64,000 bases of DNA, from the NCBI RefSeq assembly GCF_016100455.1, contig NZ_JACFSK010000001.1:1116001-1180000 (forward strand), read 5' to 3'. The DNA is from Bartonella sp. M0283. Its GTDB lineage: Bacteria > Pseudomonadota > Alphaproteobacteria > Rhizobiales > Rhizobiaceae. This document shows, piece by piece, positions 9,831 through 18,761 of this stretch; within the stretch, counting starts at the first letter, position 1, and each line of letters begins with the position of its first letter. Made by a program: the position numbers and the translations under genes. A model generated the notes under the pieces. The model did no database searches. It was not told the DNA's origin and was given only the letters and a program-made list of their open reading frames with translations.

Positions 9831-10723
9831 TCGTTTGCCGGCGCAGTCACTTTTCCGGTGGCAAGTGGATTATGGAAATAATAGAAGAAATCCTCGTTTG
9901 GCGAAATAACCATCGGGGTCGATTTCAACTTCTTATAGTTCTCCATTGCCAACCAGAAATCATAAAATGACGGATTGGTTTTTCTTGCTTCCAGCAACAG
10001 ACGGATGCTTTCAGCCTGTCCTTCACCTCGGGTGACTTCGGCATCACGCTTGGCCGCTGCAACGATTTCTTCGTATTCGCGATTGGCTTCGGCGACAATG
10101 CGGTCCCGCTCCTGCTGACCACGAGCACGAATATTTTCGGCTGCTGCTTCTCGTTCGGCGGCCATCTGGCGATAGACGTCTTCCGATACAGCATCTGTCA
10201 AATCGGTTTTACGGATTCTGACATCAACAATCGTAATACCTAGTGAACCTGCGTCAGCCGAAAATTGCTGCTGAACTTCCTCCATCATGGCTCCGCGTTC
10301 ATCTGACAAGGCAGCTTTGAATTCGCGCTTTCCATAAACGGCACGCAAAGCGTCAATGAAGCGTGGTGCAAGGTTTTCCTCTGCAGCAACTTGCGGACGA
10401 CCCGAGCTGATGCGTTGCAGGAACAATTTCGTATCGGTTATACGATAGATGAAGAATGCATCGACCTCATAATAGGCACCACCGCGAACTTGCACGGATT
10501 GCGTGGGAACGTCATAGCGCAAAAGACGATTATCAATAATGACAGTTTGATCGATAAAAGGTGTTTTGAAATAAAGTCCCGGTTCCTGTTCGACACGGAC
10601 AATCTGCCCGAAACGTTTAACCGCAATCTGCTGACGTGGATAGACGATAAATACCGACATCCAGATTGCTAATAACACAACAATAATGACACCAAGGACA
10701 ATGAAAAAACGGTTCTGCTGCAT
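9827..10723 (-). CDS. hflC: HflC, FtsH protease modulator
   Basis: HflC and HflK form a membrane-anchored cage of SPFH/prohibitin proteins that encloses and modulates the FtsH protease. The 298-residue protein has one N-terminal transmembrane helix (about 5-27), an SPFH domain (VYPRQQIAVKRFGQIVRVE onward) and a long charged coiled coil (about 165-225, AEREAAAENIRARGQQERD). The start overlaps the hflK stop (TAATG), indicating tight coupling and equal stoichiometry. Confidence 0.95.
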   Translation of the reverse strand: MQQNRFFIVLGVIIVVLLAIWMSVFIVYPRQQIAVKRFGQIVRVEQEPGLYFKTPFIDQTVIIDNRLLRYDVPTQSVQVRGGAYYEVDAFFIYRITDTKLFLQRISSGRPQVAAEENLAPRFIDALRAVYGKREFKAALSDERGAMMEEVQQQFSADAGSLGITIVDVRIRKTDLTDAVSEDVYRQMAAEREAAAENIRARGQQERDRIVAEANREYEEIVAAAKRDAEVTRGEGQAESIRLLLEARKTNPSFYDFWLAMENYKKLKSTPMVISPNEDFFYYFHNPLATGKVTAPAND

Positions 10724-11910
10724 TATTGTTGCCCTCCTGTGGTATCAGAGCCAGACTGAGTTGGCTTTGTCGCCGTGGAAGTTGCGGACGGCCGGTCCTT
10801 TGCTGACATCAATTCGGTCAAAGGCAAATAGGAAACAGGTCCACCGTTCTTCTGGTCAAGCACCAGTTTATCCGGTGCATCAAGAATGCTTCCTATTGTT
10901 TCCATATAAAGACGATAACGGCTAGCCTCGGGCGCTACTGCTGCCTCGTGCGAGATTGCTTCGAAACGTTCCGCACGGCCTTTTGCCTCTTCAATCATCT
11001 GGGCTTTTTCACCTTTGGCAACTTCGCGTGCTTTTGAAGCCTCACCATTGGCCTGCCCCAATTTTTTGAAACGTACGCGGTTACCTTCTTCAATCATACG
11101 TCCACGTTCCTGCTCAGCCTGTTGAACCGAATTGAAGGCTGCCGCAACTTTTGTCGGCGGAGCGGCCTCACTTATAGAAACACGATTGATCTGTACACCA
11201 ACTTGATATTTATCGGCTGTCGATTGGATAATCTTTTTCACGTTATCGGCAACTTCCTCTTTCTTGTCACGCAGAACATCATCCACCGGACGGCGTCCGA
11301 TCACTTCGCGCATGGCACTTTCCGCAACTTGCCGCACAGTGCCTTCCTGTTCATTGACGTTGAAGAGATATTTGCTCGGATCAGAAATGCGATAATATAC
11401 AGAAAAATTGACATAGACGATGTTCTGGTCGCTTGATAGCATCAAACCGTCGCTCTGTTGCGTTTGCCCGGGCTTACCGCCGATGGCAATCGATTTTTCC
11501 GTAAGTGGCACTTTCAAATAATTTTCAATCGGCCAAAAATGGAAATGAAGACCGTCATTGATAATGCCGGGTTTCGGCACACCAAACCTCAGTTCAACTG
11601 CTTGTTCATTCTGCTGGACAATGTAGAAACACTGGAAAAGCCAAAAAACAATTGCGACGATTATAATGACGAGAACGATAACGCCGCCGCCAAACTGCTT
11701 GAGCGTATCCTGTCCTTTTCGCAAAATATCGTCGATATCAGGACCATTGCCGCCATTACCGCTGCCGCCATTTCCACCCGAACCTGTCGGCTTTCCACCC
11801 CACGGATTTTTGTTATTGCCATTATCGTTTCCACCACCGCTCCAAGGGCTTCCACCGTTATTTCCGCCGCCTCCCCACGGGCCGCCGCCATTCTGATTGC
11901 TCCAGGGCAT
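10723..11910 (-). CDS. hflK: HflK, FtsH protease modulator
   Basis: The partner of HflC, 395 residues. The first 65 residues are a Gly/Asn/Trp-rich cytoplasmic tail (PWGGGGNNGGSPWSGG repeats), followed by a transmembrane helix (about 75-98), the SPFH domain (VVQQNEQAVELRFG) and a coiled coil. The ATG at 11910 is preferred over an ATG 33 nt upstream because AGAGGTG precedes it and the family begins MPWSNQ-like. A promoter at 11959-11987 precedes the gene. Confidence 0.94.
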   Translation of the reverse strand: MPWSNQNGGGPWGGGGNNGGSPWSGGGNDNGNNKNPWGGKPTGSGGNGGSGNGGNGPDIDDILRKGQDTLKQFGGGVIVLVIIIVAIVFWLFQCFYIVQQNEQAVELRFGVPKPGIINDGLHFHFWPIENYLKVPLTEKSIAIGGKPGQTQQSDGLMLSSDQNIVYVNFSVYYRISDPSKYLFNVNEQEGTVRQVAESAMREVIGRRPVDDVLRDKKEEVADNVKKIIQSTADKYQVGVQINRVSISEAAPPTKVAAAFNSVQQAEQERGRMIEEGNRVRFKKLGQANGEASKAREVAKGEKAQMIEEAKGRAERFEAISHEAAVAPEASRYRLYMETIGSILDAPDKLVLDQKNGGPVSYLPLTELMSAKDRPSATSTATKPTQSGSDTTGGQQ

Positions 11911-11958
11911 AATCACCTCTTGCTCAGCGCTATACTCGCGCAAATTTATCGTTCCTCT

Positions 11959-11987
11959 TTTATAGGGATGTAAATCTTACGTTTCAA
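11959..11987 (-). promoter_or_regulatory. promoter of the hflK-hflC-DUF2065-degP operon
   Basis: On the minus strand TTGAAA (11987-11982) and TATAAA (11964-11959) are separated by 17 bp, with a start expected near 11952, about 40 nt before the hflK ATG. The -10 is preceded by CCC, giving CCCTATAAA; TTGAAA plus C-rich -10 resembles heat-shock (RpoH) promoters, which would suit FtsH/DegP partners. The sequence also fits a housekeeping promoter. Confidence 0.5.
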
Positions 11988-12021
11988 CGCATTGATCGCG
12001 CTTTTGTCCTTTTTTAAAAGC

Positions 12022-12528
12022 TTATTGACGTTTATAGACGACAAATCTTGTAGGAAATGTGTCTTTTGGCCCTTCCGGCACCATTTCAGTTGATAAAGCT
12101 CGCCAATTTTCGGGATCAAATGACGGGAAAAATGTATCTCCTTCAACGGGTGATAATATCTCCGTCACATACATACGATCGGCAAAAGGCAATGCTTCTT
12201 TGAAGACCGCTCCGCCGCCGATAACAAATATCTCATCCATCTTTGATTTTATTGCTTCTTCTTCAGCCAATTGTCGAGCTTCGGAAAGGGAATGGGCAAC
12301 AATGGCCCCCTCACTCGAAAAAGACTCGTCCCGGGTAATAACAATATTGGCTCGTTCCGGTAGCGGTTTTTTTAAAGAATCCCACGTTTTACGCCCCATA
12401 ATCACCGGATGTCCGAGTGTCAGTGATTTAAATCTCTTCAAATCGGTCGACAAACGCCACGGCATCGTTCCATCGCGACCAATAACACCGTTTTCGGCAA
12501 CAGCAACAATGATACTGATCGTTGTCAT
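12022..12528 (-). CDS. folA: dihydrofolate reductase
   Basis: Reduces dihydrofolate to tetrahydrofolate with NADPH, regenerating the folate consumed by ThyA. The 168-residue protein shows the family segments ENGVIGRDGTMPWRLSTDL (Met20-loop region with the Trp and acidic substrate contact) and HPVIMGRKTWDSL (NADPH binding). The ATG overlaps the thyA TGA by one base (TGATG), so the thyA-folA pair is co-translated, as is usual. Confidence 0.95.
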   Translation of the reverse strand: MTTISIIVAVAENGVIGRDGTMPWRLSTDLKRFKSLTLGHPVIMGRKTWDSLKKPLPERANIVITRDESFSSEGAIVAHSLSEARQLAEEEAIKSKMDEIFVIGGGAVFKEALPFADRMYVTEILSPVEGDTFFPSFDPENWRALSTEMVPEGPKDTFPTRFVVYKRQ

Positions 12529-13322
12529 CAGACTGCCACCGGTGCTTTTATGTGCGGTGCCGCTACATAGTTTTCGAGTTCAAAATCCTCATATTCGAAT
12601 TTGAAAAGATCTTTGACATCCGGATTGAGTTTCATCGTCGGCAAGGGCAATGGTTCACGCGTGAGTTGCAGCTTTGCCTGTTCAAAATGGTTGGTATAGA
12701 GATGGGCATCGCCAAATGTGTGGACAAAATCTCCAGCCTTCAAGCCAGTGACCTGTGCAATCATCATTGTCAACAAAGCATATGAGGCAATGTTGAAAGG
12801 CACTCCCAGAAATATATCTGCCGAACGTTGATAAAGCTGGCAAGACAGTTTTCCATCGGCAACATAAAACTGAAACATACAATGACACGGCGGCAATGCC
12901 ATTTCATCAACCAATGCGGGATTCCACGCCGAAACAATAAGTCTACGCGAATAAGGAGTCTTGACAATCATGTCAACGACCTTGGCAATCTGGTCGATGT
13001 GGCGGCCATCCGGAGCCGGCCACGACCGCCATTGATAGCCATAAACAGGCCCGAGATCGCCATTTTTATCAGCCCATTCGTTCCAGATAGAAACGCCGTG
13101 TTCATTCAACCATTTGATATTGGTATCGCCACGCAAAAACCATAACAGCTCATAGATAATCGAGCGGACATGAAGCTTCTTCGTGGTCAAAAGCGGAAAG
13201 CCTTTGGAAAGATCAAACCGCATCTGGTAGCCAAATATTGACCGTGTCCCCGTTCCGGTACGATCGGAACGGTCAACGCCGTTTTTCAGAACATAAGATA
13301 AAAGGTCAAGATAGTTTTTCAT
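12528..13322 (-). CDS. thyA: thymidylate synthase
   Basis: Methylates dUMP to dTMP using methylene-tetrahydrofolate. At 264 residues it has the standard bacterial length. The catalytic cysteine is Cys146 in [10 protein letters not shown], the same number as in E. coli. The phosphate-binding [20 protein letters not shown] is intact. It is the first gene of the thyA-folA pair. Its upstream region holds short tandem repeats (13398-13475). Confidence 0.97.
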   Translation of the reverse strand: MKNYLDLLSYVLKNGVDRSDRTGTGTRSIFGYQMRFDLSKGFPLLTTKKLHVRSIIYELLWFLRGDTNIKWLNEHGVSIWNEWADKNGDLGPVYGYQWRSWPAPDGRHIDQIAKVVDMIVKTPYSRRLIVSAWNPALVDEMALPPCHCMFQFYVADGKLSCQLYQRSADIFLGVPFNIASYALLTMMIAQVTGLKAGDFVHTFGDAHLYTNHFEQAKLQLTREPLPLPTMKLNPDVKDLFKFEYEDFELENYVAAPHIKAPVAV

Positions 13323-13898
13323 GGCTTTTTCATTAGCAGATTCTTTTCAAAGAGGGGAATAGCTACCCCATGCTCCTCCCCACCTCTTTCAACAATAAAT
13401 CACATTGGAACGTTAAATCACATGGAGAAAAAATAAATCGCAAGGGGAAAAAATAAATCATTTGGCAAGATTGTATTTTCCGGTTTTGAAATGTCTGAAC
13501 TCTTCTACCGTTGTCGCGCGAGAACGTTTACGGTCGATCTTTCCTGAGGCTTCGGCATTTTTAAGTGATGAATCATATAAGTTTCATAACGCATTCATTC
13601 GAAAAGCATTTTTGAGAACCATTATTGAGACATTAGTTGCTTTGAAACGAAGTCTGCAGATTAAACATACTTTCTTAAAATTGCGACTTTGATGATTCAT
13701 TGCCGATAAAACCATGGTCGAGCGGAATCAGGGAGCAATATTCGGCCACAGCATTATTTTCTGTTCCGGCAATTTTGCACAACGAATGAGAATCAAAAGG
13801 TTCGACAGTTTTTCAACCTCCCATTTTTCCAGGAGAGGACGCGGCAAACCTAACCTGTCTCGTTGAATAAACGGGCCTACCAGCGCAATTTTTTCGCT
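13323..13898. other. 576-bp spacer upstream of thyA
   Basis: Apart from four degenerate 20-bp repeats (13398-13475), no gene or clear promoter is evident. A 76-codon plus-strand open frame (13462-13692) begins inside the repeats, lacks a ribosome binding site and resembles nothing I know. Confidence 0.5.
13398..13475. repeat. degenerate 18-20 bp tandem repeats, about four copies
   Basis: Units begin with AATC at 13398, 13416, 13436 and 13456. The two central units are nearly identical: AATCACATGGAGAAAAAATA and AATCGCAAGGGGAAAAAATA, 17 of 20 positions matching. The outer copies are more diverged. They lie 75-150 bp upstream of the thyA start codon. Confidence 0.7.
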
Positions 13899-15069
13899 CT
13901 AGCAAAGATAAGTTTCAACCAGCCGCACCCAATAAGTGCTTGCACGCAACAATAATTCATCATTGAAATCATAATGATCGCTGTGAAGGTTTGCCGTGTC
14001 GCCATTACCGATAAAGAAATAACAACCTTGCTTCTTTTGAAGCATGTAAGAAAAATCTTCACTGAAAGTGAACGGCTGGGACCGCTCTTCTATAGCTTCT
14101 TTGCCAAAGGCTTTTTCGGCAACATCGCGAGCAAAAGCGGTCAGTTTTCTATCGTTTTCGCAAGCAGGATTGAGATGAAAATAGTCGATTTCACAGTCTG
14201 CTCCGAAGACATTTGCCTGGTATTTTGCAATTTCCTTTACACGTTTTTCAAGAAAATTGCGCGTAGCCTCGTCATAGCTGCGGATCGTTAGTTTCAACTC
14301 TGCGGTTGCAGGTATGATGTTATAGGCTTCGCCGGCATGAAAACTTGCGACCGTTACAACGGCAGGTTTTAACGGTGGTATATTGCGCGAGACAATCGTT
14401 TGTAATGACGTGACAATTGCAGCACCGACAACAATCGGATCGACCGATGTTTCCGGCTGCGCACCATGGCCGCTTTTTCCCTTAACAACAATTATTGCGC
14501 GATCCGAAGCTGCCGTTGCAGAGCTCGGAATAAAGCAGAATTTCCCAACAGGAATACCCGGAACATTATGATAACCGAAGATAGCTTCGCAGGGGAATTT
14601 TTCAAAAATTCCCTCTTCAATCATACGTCGGGCACCAACCACCCAAACCTTCTTCGGCCGGTTGGAAAATAAGATTGAGTGTACCTGAAAACTGTTTCGT
14701 GCGAGCCAGATAGCGAGCAGCCGCCAACAGGCTTGATGTGTGCCCGTCATGACCGCAGGCATGCATTTTTCTGCAATTTTTACTGGCATAGGACAAGCCG
14801 GTTTGTTCGGTAACCGGCAAGGCATCCATATCAGCGCGCAGCCCCAATGTTTTTTTGCCATTTCCTGCTTTTAAACTTGCAACAATGCCGGTTCCGGCAA
14901 GCTTGGAGACTTTATATCCCCACTCCTCCAGCAATTTGGCAACAATAGCGGAGGTTGCTTTTTCTTCAAAACCGGTCTCGGGGTTGGAGTGGATTTGATG
15001 CCGCAACGCCGTTATTTCCGGCAGATAGGCTCTGATGGCAGCAGCGACTTCACAACTATCTTCTATCAT
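13899..15069 (-). pseudogene. M20 amidohydrolase (hippurate/N-acyl amino acid hydrolase type), frameshifted
   Basis: Two overlapping frames together make one M20 metallohydrolase. The N-terminal part has the metal-binding ACGHDGH motif and runs to IFQPAEEGLGG, then reads into WCPTYD and a stop. The other frame resumes at GARRMIEEGIFEKFP and continues through the dimerisation domain (GKSGHGAQPETSVDP) to LHSDHYDFNDELL. The break coincides with a perfect tandem ACCA-ACCA at 14634-14641 (TGGTTGGT on the coding strand); removing one 4-bp unit restores a single frame of about 389 codons. A simple slippage duplication therefore inactivated the gene. The rest is well preserved, so the event looks recent, or is an assembly error. 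It follows the MHS transporter by about 50 bp and was probably its catabolic partner. Confidence 0.85.
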
Positions 15070-15119
15070 TTTCAATTACAGCCGGCGTGCCTTTCTCGCG
15101 AGGCACTCCAGATTTTCCC

Positions 15120-16424
15120 CTATTTTAATTTCGTTATTTTACCAGAATATAAAAGCGCCACAACGCTTATAAAAGCCGCAAACATAATATAATAGGCAAT
15201 TGCACGATTGTCTCCGGTCATTCCGATAAGCGCGGTGGATATTGCGGCAGAAAAACCGCCGAATATCGTAACAGCTATATTATAGGAAAGTGCAATTCCT
15301 GACGAGCGGAAAGCCGTCGGAAAGAGTTCGGATAAGGCTGCCGATGCAGGCGCCGTATAAAGCACCATAAGAACCGCATAAAAGAATTGTTGGCCGATAA
15401 GGACCCACACATTCGGATGGGCTGACAATATCCAGAATGACGGATAGGCGAAAACAAAAATGGCGATAGCCGCTCCAATCATAATCGGACGCCGTCCGAT
15501 CTTATCCGACCATGCTCCAACCAGCGGGCAAAACAGTAAAACAACGCCCATTACGATCATGCCGAGATAAGGAGACGTCAAAGCCATATGCAAATTGTTA
15601 ATTGCATAGGTTGCCATAAAGGAACTAGCGGTCTTGCTCGTCACTGTCCAGATCATAACAATGCCGATACCTATGAATAGCGGCTTCCAGCTATTTTTGA
15701 GCAAAATGGCAAAAGGTACATGTTCTTTGACGCCTTTGTTCCTCTCGGCCAAGAATTCCGGTGATTCGTCAATTTGTCGACGAACGTAAAATCCCACAGG
15801 AGCAACCAGCATGCCGAAGGCAAAAGCCACACGCCAGCCCCAAAGCGCAACATCTTCAAGCGGCAGAAACGCGGTAATCATCCAACCTATGATGCCTGCC
15901 ACAAGAAATGCGCCCGTCTGACTGACCTGTTGCCAAGCAGCATATTGGCCCCGTTTATTTGAAGGCGCCGTTTCAACGAGGATAGACAATGCCGAGCCGA
16001 TTTCTCCTCCCGCCGAGATACCCTGTATAAGTCTGGCAATGACAATAATTATCGGTGCAAGTATGCCGATCTGCGTATAAGTCGGACATATTACGATAAT
16101 CCCCATGCCGATAGCCATCAGAATCATCGTCAACGACAATGCCGACTTTCGACCTACGCGATCGGAATAACTTCCCAGAATAATGGCTCCAAGAGGACGG
16201 GTCAAAAAGCCGATGGCAAAAGTGATAAAGGTAAGCAGCATCGACACCGTTTCATTGCCGGTCGGGAAAAACTGGTCGGAAATGAGATAGGCAAAAAGTG
16301 CATAGGCACCGAAATCATACCATTCGAGCATGCCCCCTATAACGGCAGCGATAATAACTTTCCTCGAAACCGCCGGACTTTCGTTTTCAGTCGAATCTTT
16401 CGTAAGCGTCTGGGCGCTCTGCAT
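15120..16424 (-). CDS. MFS transporter, metabolite:H+ symporter (MHS) family
   Basis: A 434-residue inner-membrane protein with about 12 transmembrane segments. MHS features are GGMLEWYDFGAYAL near residue 30, the loop 2-3 motif GSYSDRVGRKSAL and RLIQGISAGGEIGSA. Members import organic acids or compatible solutes (KgtP, ProP, ShiA); the substrate cannot be set from sequence. AAGGAG sits 6 nt before the ATG. Co-orientation with the broken M20 amidohydrolase suggests uptake of an N-acylated amino acid or a related amide, which is inference. Confidence 0.88.
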   Translation of the reverse strand: MQSAQTLTKDSTENESPAVSRKVIIAAVIGGMLEWYDFGAYALFAYLISDQFFPTGNETVSMLLTFITFAIGFLTRPLGAIILGSYSDRVGRKSALSLTMILMAIGMGIIVICPTYTQIGILAPIIIVIARLIQGISAGGEIGSALSILVETAPSNKRGQYAAWQQVSQTGAFLVAGIIGWMITAFLPLEDVALWGWRVAFAFGMLVAPVGFYVRRQIDESPEFLAERNKGVKEHVPFAILLKNSWKPLFIGIGIVMIWTVTSKTASSFMATYAINNLHMALTSPYLGMIVMGVVLLFCPLVGAWSDKIGRRPIMIGAAIAIFVFAYPSFWILSAHPNVWVLIGQQFFYAVLMVLYTAPASAALSELFPTAFRSSGIALSYNIAVTIFGGFSAAISTALIGMTGDNRAIAYYIMFAAFISVVALLYSGKITKLK

Positions 16425-17219
16425 GAGTTCTCCTTAAGGTTATCTGCTTTTTCCAAAATATCGTAAAGATAAACAACTATATGTTGGTTTTTTAAAATGA
16501 AAGCCATAACGAAAAACCGAGGACTTTCAAGTTTCCAGAAGTTAGCGGGTTAACTGTTTCAATGAGAAGAATAGTCAATATTGGATAAAAAATAGATCGG
16601 TAACTTTCGGAGCATTGAGCAATATGGCAGCATTTCCGAAACTGCCCGAAACCTATTTATTGCTCAAATTGCGTTCAGTCCTTATCCTTCAACGTGCTTT
16701 AAGCCGATTGAATATAAAACCGGAACGAGAAACGGCAGCAAAACTCTTTATTAGGCGGCAAAAAAATATCGAACTTACAAGGGCTTACGAACACCTGTTA
16801 AAAAATAGATTCGGCATTTTTCAAGCTCTCGGTCTTACCTTTTATTTGCGCCTGATGTCACCCATGTCCGGCAATGGTTTTATGTAGGCTGAGAACCATT
16901 TATTTCACGTATCACGCTATAATTGTCCTGAAGGAGGCAAACTTCATGCCCCCATTATTAAAAGGGCGCACATGATTTCAAGTTTTTACAGTGAAAACTG
17001 GTGAGGTCGACAAGCATTGCCATGCTTGATTGAACTCGTTCAAAAAACGGCAGGATTTTCATTTCCGTTCAAACTGACGGCTGCGCATCAATGGAGAGAG
17101 ACAATGAAGTGTTTTTAAGGGATATATCGGTGGATTTATGTTTTTAAATTGCCCTTCGCTAAAACTTAGCGCTAAGACTAATTGGAATAGAACCATTTTG
17201 TTTAAAACAGGAGTACAAC
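16425..17219. other. 795-bp intergenic region between divergent transporter genes
   Basis: The half nearest the amino-acid operon contains a 9-codon ORF with a perfect Shine-Dalgarno (16946-16975), stem-loops AGTTTT/AAAACT (16981-16999) and CAAGCAT/ATGCTTG (17011-17028), and a 12-bp perfect palindrome CTTAGCGCTAAG (17165-17176) 44 bp before the first gene. A 16615-16887 open frame starts with TTG and resembles nothing known to me. Confidence 0.55.
16946..16975 (+). CDS. candidate 9-residue leader peptide
   Basis: ATG at 16946 follows a perfect AAGGAGG (16931-16937) with an 8-nt spacer and encodes MPPLLKGRT before TGA. Full-consensus Shine-Dalgarno sequences are uncommon here, so translation is plausible. 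It lies 245 bp before the amino-acid ABC operon and just ahead of two stem-loops, the layout of a regulatory leader. No terminator hairpin is evident, so control would more likely be through Rho or translation. It may also be chance. Confidence 0.35.
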   Translation: MPPLLKGRT

Positions 17220-17972
17220 ATGAAAATCCTAGCAGCTGGACTCGTTTTGGGAAGCCTTATGATGAGCTTTTCCGCACATGCTGAAAACTTGCGTATCGCA
17301 ACCGAAGGAGCCTATCCGCCATTCAGTTACGTTGACTCCAATAACAATCTTCATGGTTTCGATGTCGATATCGCCTATGCATTATGCGACAAAATGAAAG
17401 TTGAATGCACAGTTACAGCGCAAGACTGGGAAGGAATCATTCCCGGACTTCTGGCAAAAAAATATGATGCTATTATCGCTTCAATGGTTCCGACCGAAGA
17501 ACGCAAGCAAAAAGTCGATTTCACAAATCGCTATTATACAACAACACTCGCTGTTGCGGTGCCGAAGGATTCCGATATCAAGGACTTAAGTCCGCAATCT
17601 CTCAATGGTAAAAATCTCGGGGCACAGGCCGGCACAACACAGGCAATCTATGCTGAAGATAATTATGCTCCCGAGGGTACCAATTTAAAGCTTTATCCAA
17701 CACCTGAAGAAGCCAATAGCGATTTGATCAATCACCGTCTCGACGCGATTATTCATGATAAATTCCCGCTTTTGACCTGGCTTGAAAAAGACGGCAAGGA
17801 GTGCTGCAAACTTCTCGGCGAAGTTGAAGGTACAAGAGAGCCGATTTCCATTGCTATTCGCAAAAATTCCGATGATTTGAAGAATCGTCTGAATAAGGCG
17901 ATTGATGATATCCGCGCTGATGGTACTTATGACAAAATTGCCAAAAAGTACTTTCAATCCGATATTTATTAA
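17220..17972 (+). CDS. amino acid ABC transporter, periplasmic substrate-binding protein
   Basis: A 250-residue secreted protein with a signal peptide cleaved after SFSAHA (about residue 21). The mature part is a SBP_bac_3 protein of the HisJ/ArgT/GlnH type: LRIATEGAYPPFSYVDSNN at the start, GFDVDIAYALCDKM, and DWEGIIPGLLAKKYDAIIAS for the hinge and ligand pocket. The closest group by eye is the Lys/Arg/ornithine class, but specificity is uncertain. AGGAG (17209-17213) precedes the start by 6 nt. It is the first gene of a five-gene operon. Confidence 0.93.
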   Translation: MKILAAGLVLGSLMMSFSAHAENLRIATEGAYPPFSYVDSNNNLHGFDVDIAYALCDKMKVECTVTAQDWEGIIPGLLAKKYDAIIASMVPTEERKQKVDFTNRYYTTTLAVAVPKDSDIKDLSPQSLNGKNLGAQAGTTQAIYAEDNYAPEGTNLKLYPTPEEANSDLINHRLDAIIHDKFPLLTWLEKDGKECCKLLGEVEGTREPISIAIRKNSDDLKNRLNKAIDDIRADGTYDKIAKKYFQSDIY

Positions 17973-18041
17973 TTAACAGGTTGAATCATTTTGCAATTTT
18001 TTCTATCGGCTATTGATAACGAATAACCGGAGCTTTCATTG

Positions 18042-18761
18042 ATGATCGAGTATTTGTCATTGCTGTCATTTGGCAGTGGCGGTTGGGGTATGGTTATGCT
18101 CATCGGAGCGGGAGTGACTTTGTCACTCGCGCTTTGCTGTTTACCTTTGGGGCTCCCACTTGGTCTCATCTGCTCGCTCATGATCCAGTCGGATGTGAAA
18201 TTTTTCCGGATTATTGCAACAATATTTTCCGCAATTTTCCGTGGATTGCCTGAATTATTGACATTATTTCTTGTCTATTATGGATTGCAGACCCTCGTCC
18301 AATCATTGATGGCACATTTTAATATTGAGGCAGAATTCTCGGTGAATGCTTTTTTTGCCGGTGTTTTGGCTCTGGGGATGGTCTTTGCGGCTTTCTCCTG
18401 CGAAGTCTGGCTCGGCGCTTTCAAAGTACTGGATAGCGGCCAATATGAAGCTGCCAAAGCTTTGAGTCTTTCGCCTGCCACGACGTTTTTTCGTGTGGTT
18501 TTGCCGCAGCTTGCACGCAACGCCCTGCCCGGTCTTTCAAACAACTGGTTGACATTACTCAAAGATACGTCTCTGGTTTCAACGATCGCGCTCGTCGATG
18601 TGATGCGTCAGACAAATCTCGCTGTCGCAGCAACAAAAAAACCGATGTTTTTCTATCTGACTGCCTGTGTCATCTATCTTATCTTTTCGGCCGTTTCTTC
18701 ATTCATTATCCGCCATTTGGAAAAGCGTGCTAATGCATGTTATGAAAAGGTATCCGCATGA
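18042..18761 (+). CDS. amino acid ABC transporter permease (first)
   Basis: A 239-residue inner-membrane permease of the HisQ/ArtQ type, with about five transmembrane helices. The EAA loop that docks the ATPase reads YEAAKALSLSPATTFFRVVLPQ (about 137-158). ATG 18042 is chosen over an adjacent TTG because CGGAG (18028-18032) fits it. The stop overlaps the next permease start by 4 nt (ATGA). Confidence 0.92.
   Translation: MIEYLSLLSFGSGGWGMVMLIGAGVTLSLALCCLPLGLPLGLICSLMIQSDVKFFRIIATIFSAIFRGLPELLTLFLVYYGLQTLVQSLMAHFNIEAEFSVNAFFAGVLALGMVFAAFSCEVWLGAFKVLDSGQYEAAKALSLSPATTFFRVVLPQLARNALPGLSNNWLTLLKDTSLVSTIALVDVMRQTNLAVAATKKPMFFYLTACVIYLIFSAVSSFIIRHLEKRANACYEKVSA

Noticed and set aside
13462-13692. 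76-codon plus-strand frame upstream of thyA
   Set aside because: Begins within the tandem repeats, has no ribosome binding site, and its sequence resembles no family.
16615-16887. 90-codon plus-strand frame between the MHS transporter and the ABC operon
   Set aside because: TTG start with poor spacing to GGAG, no recognised family; kept only as a note in the spacer description.
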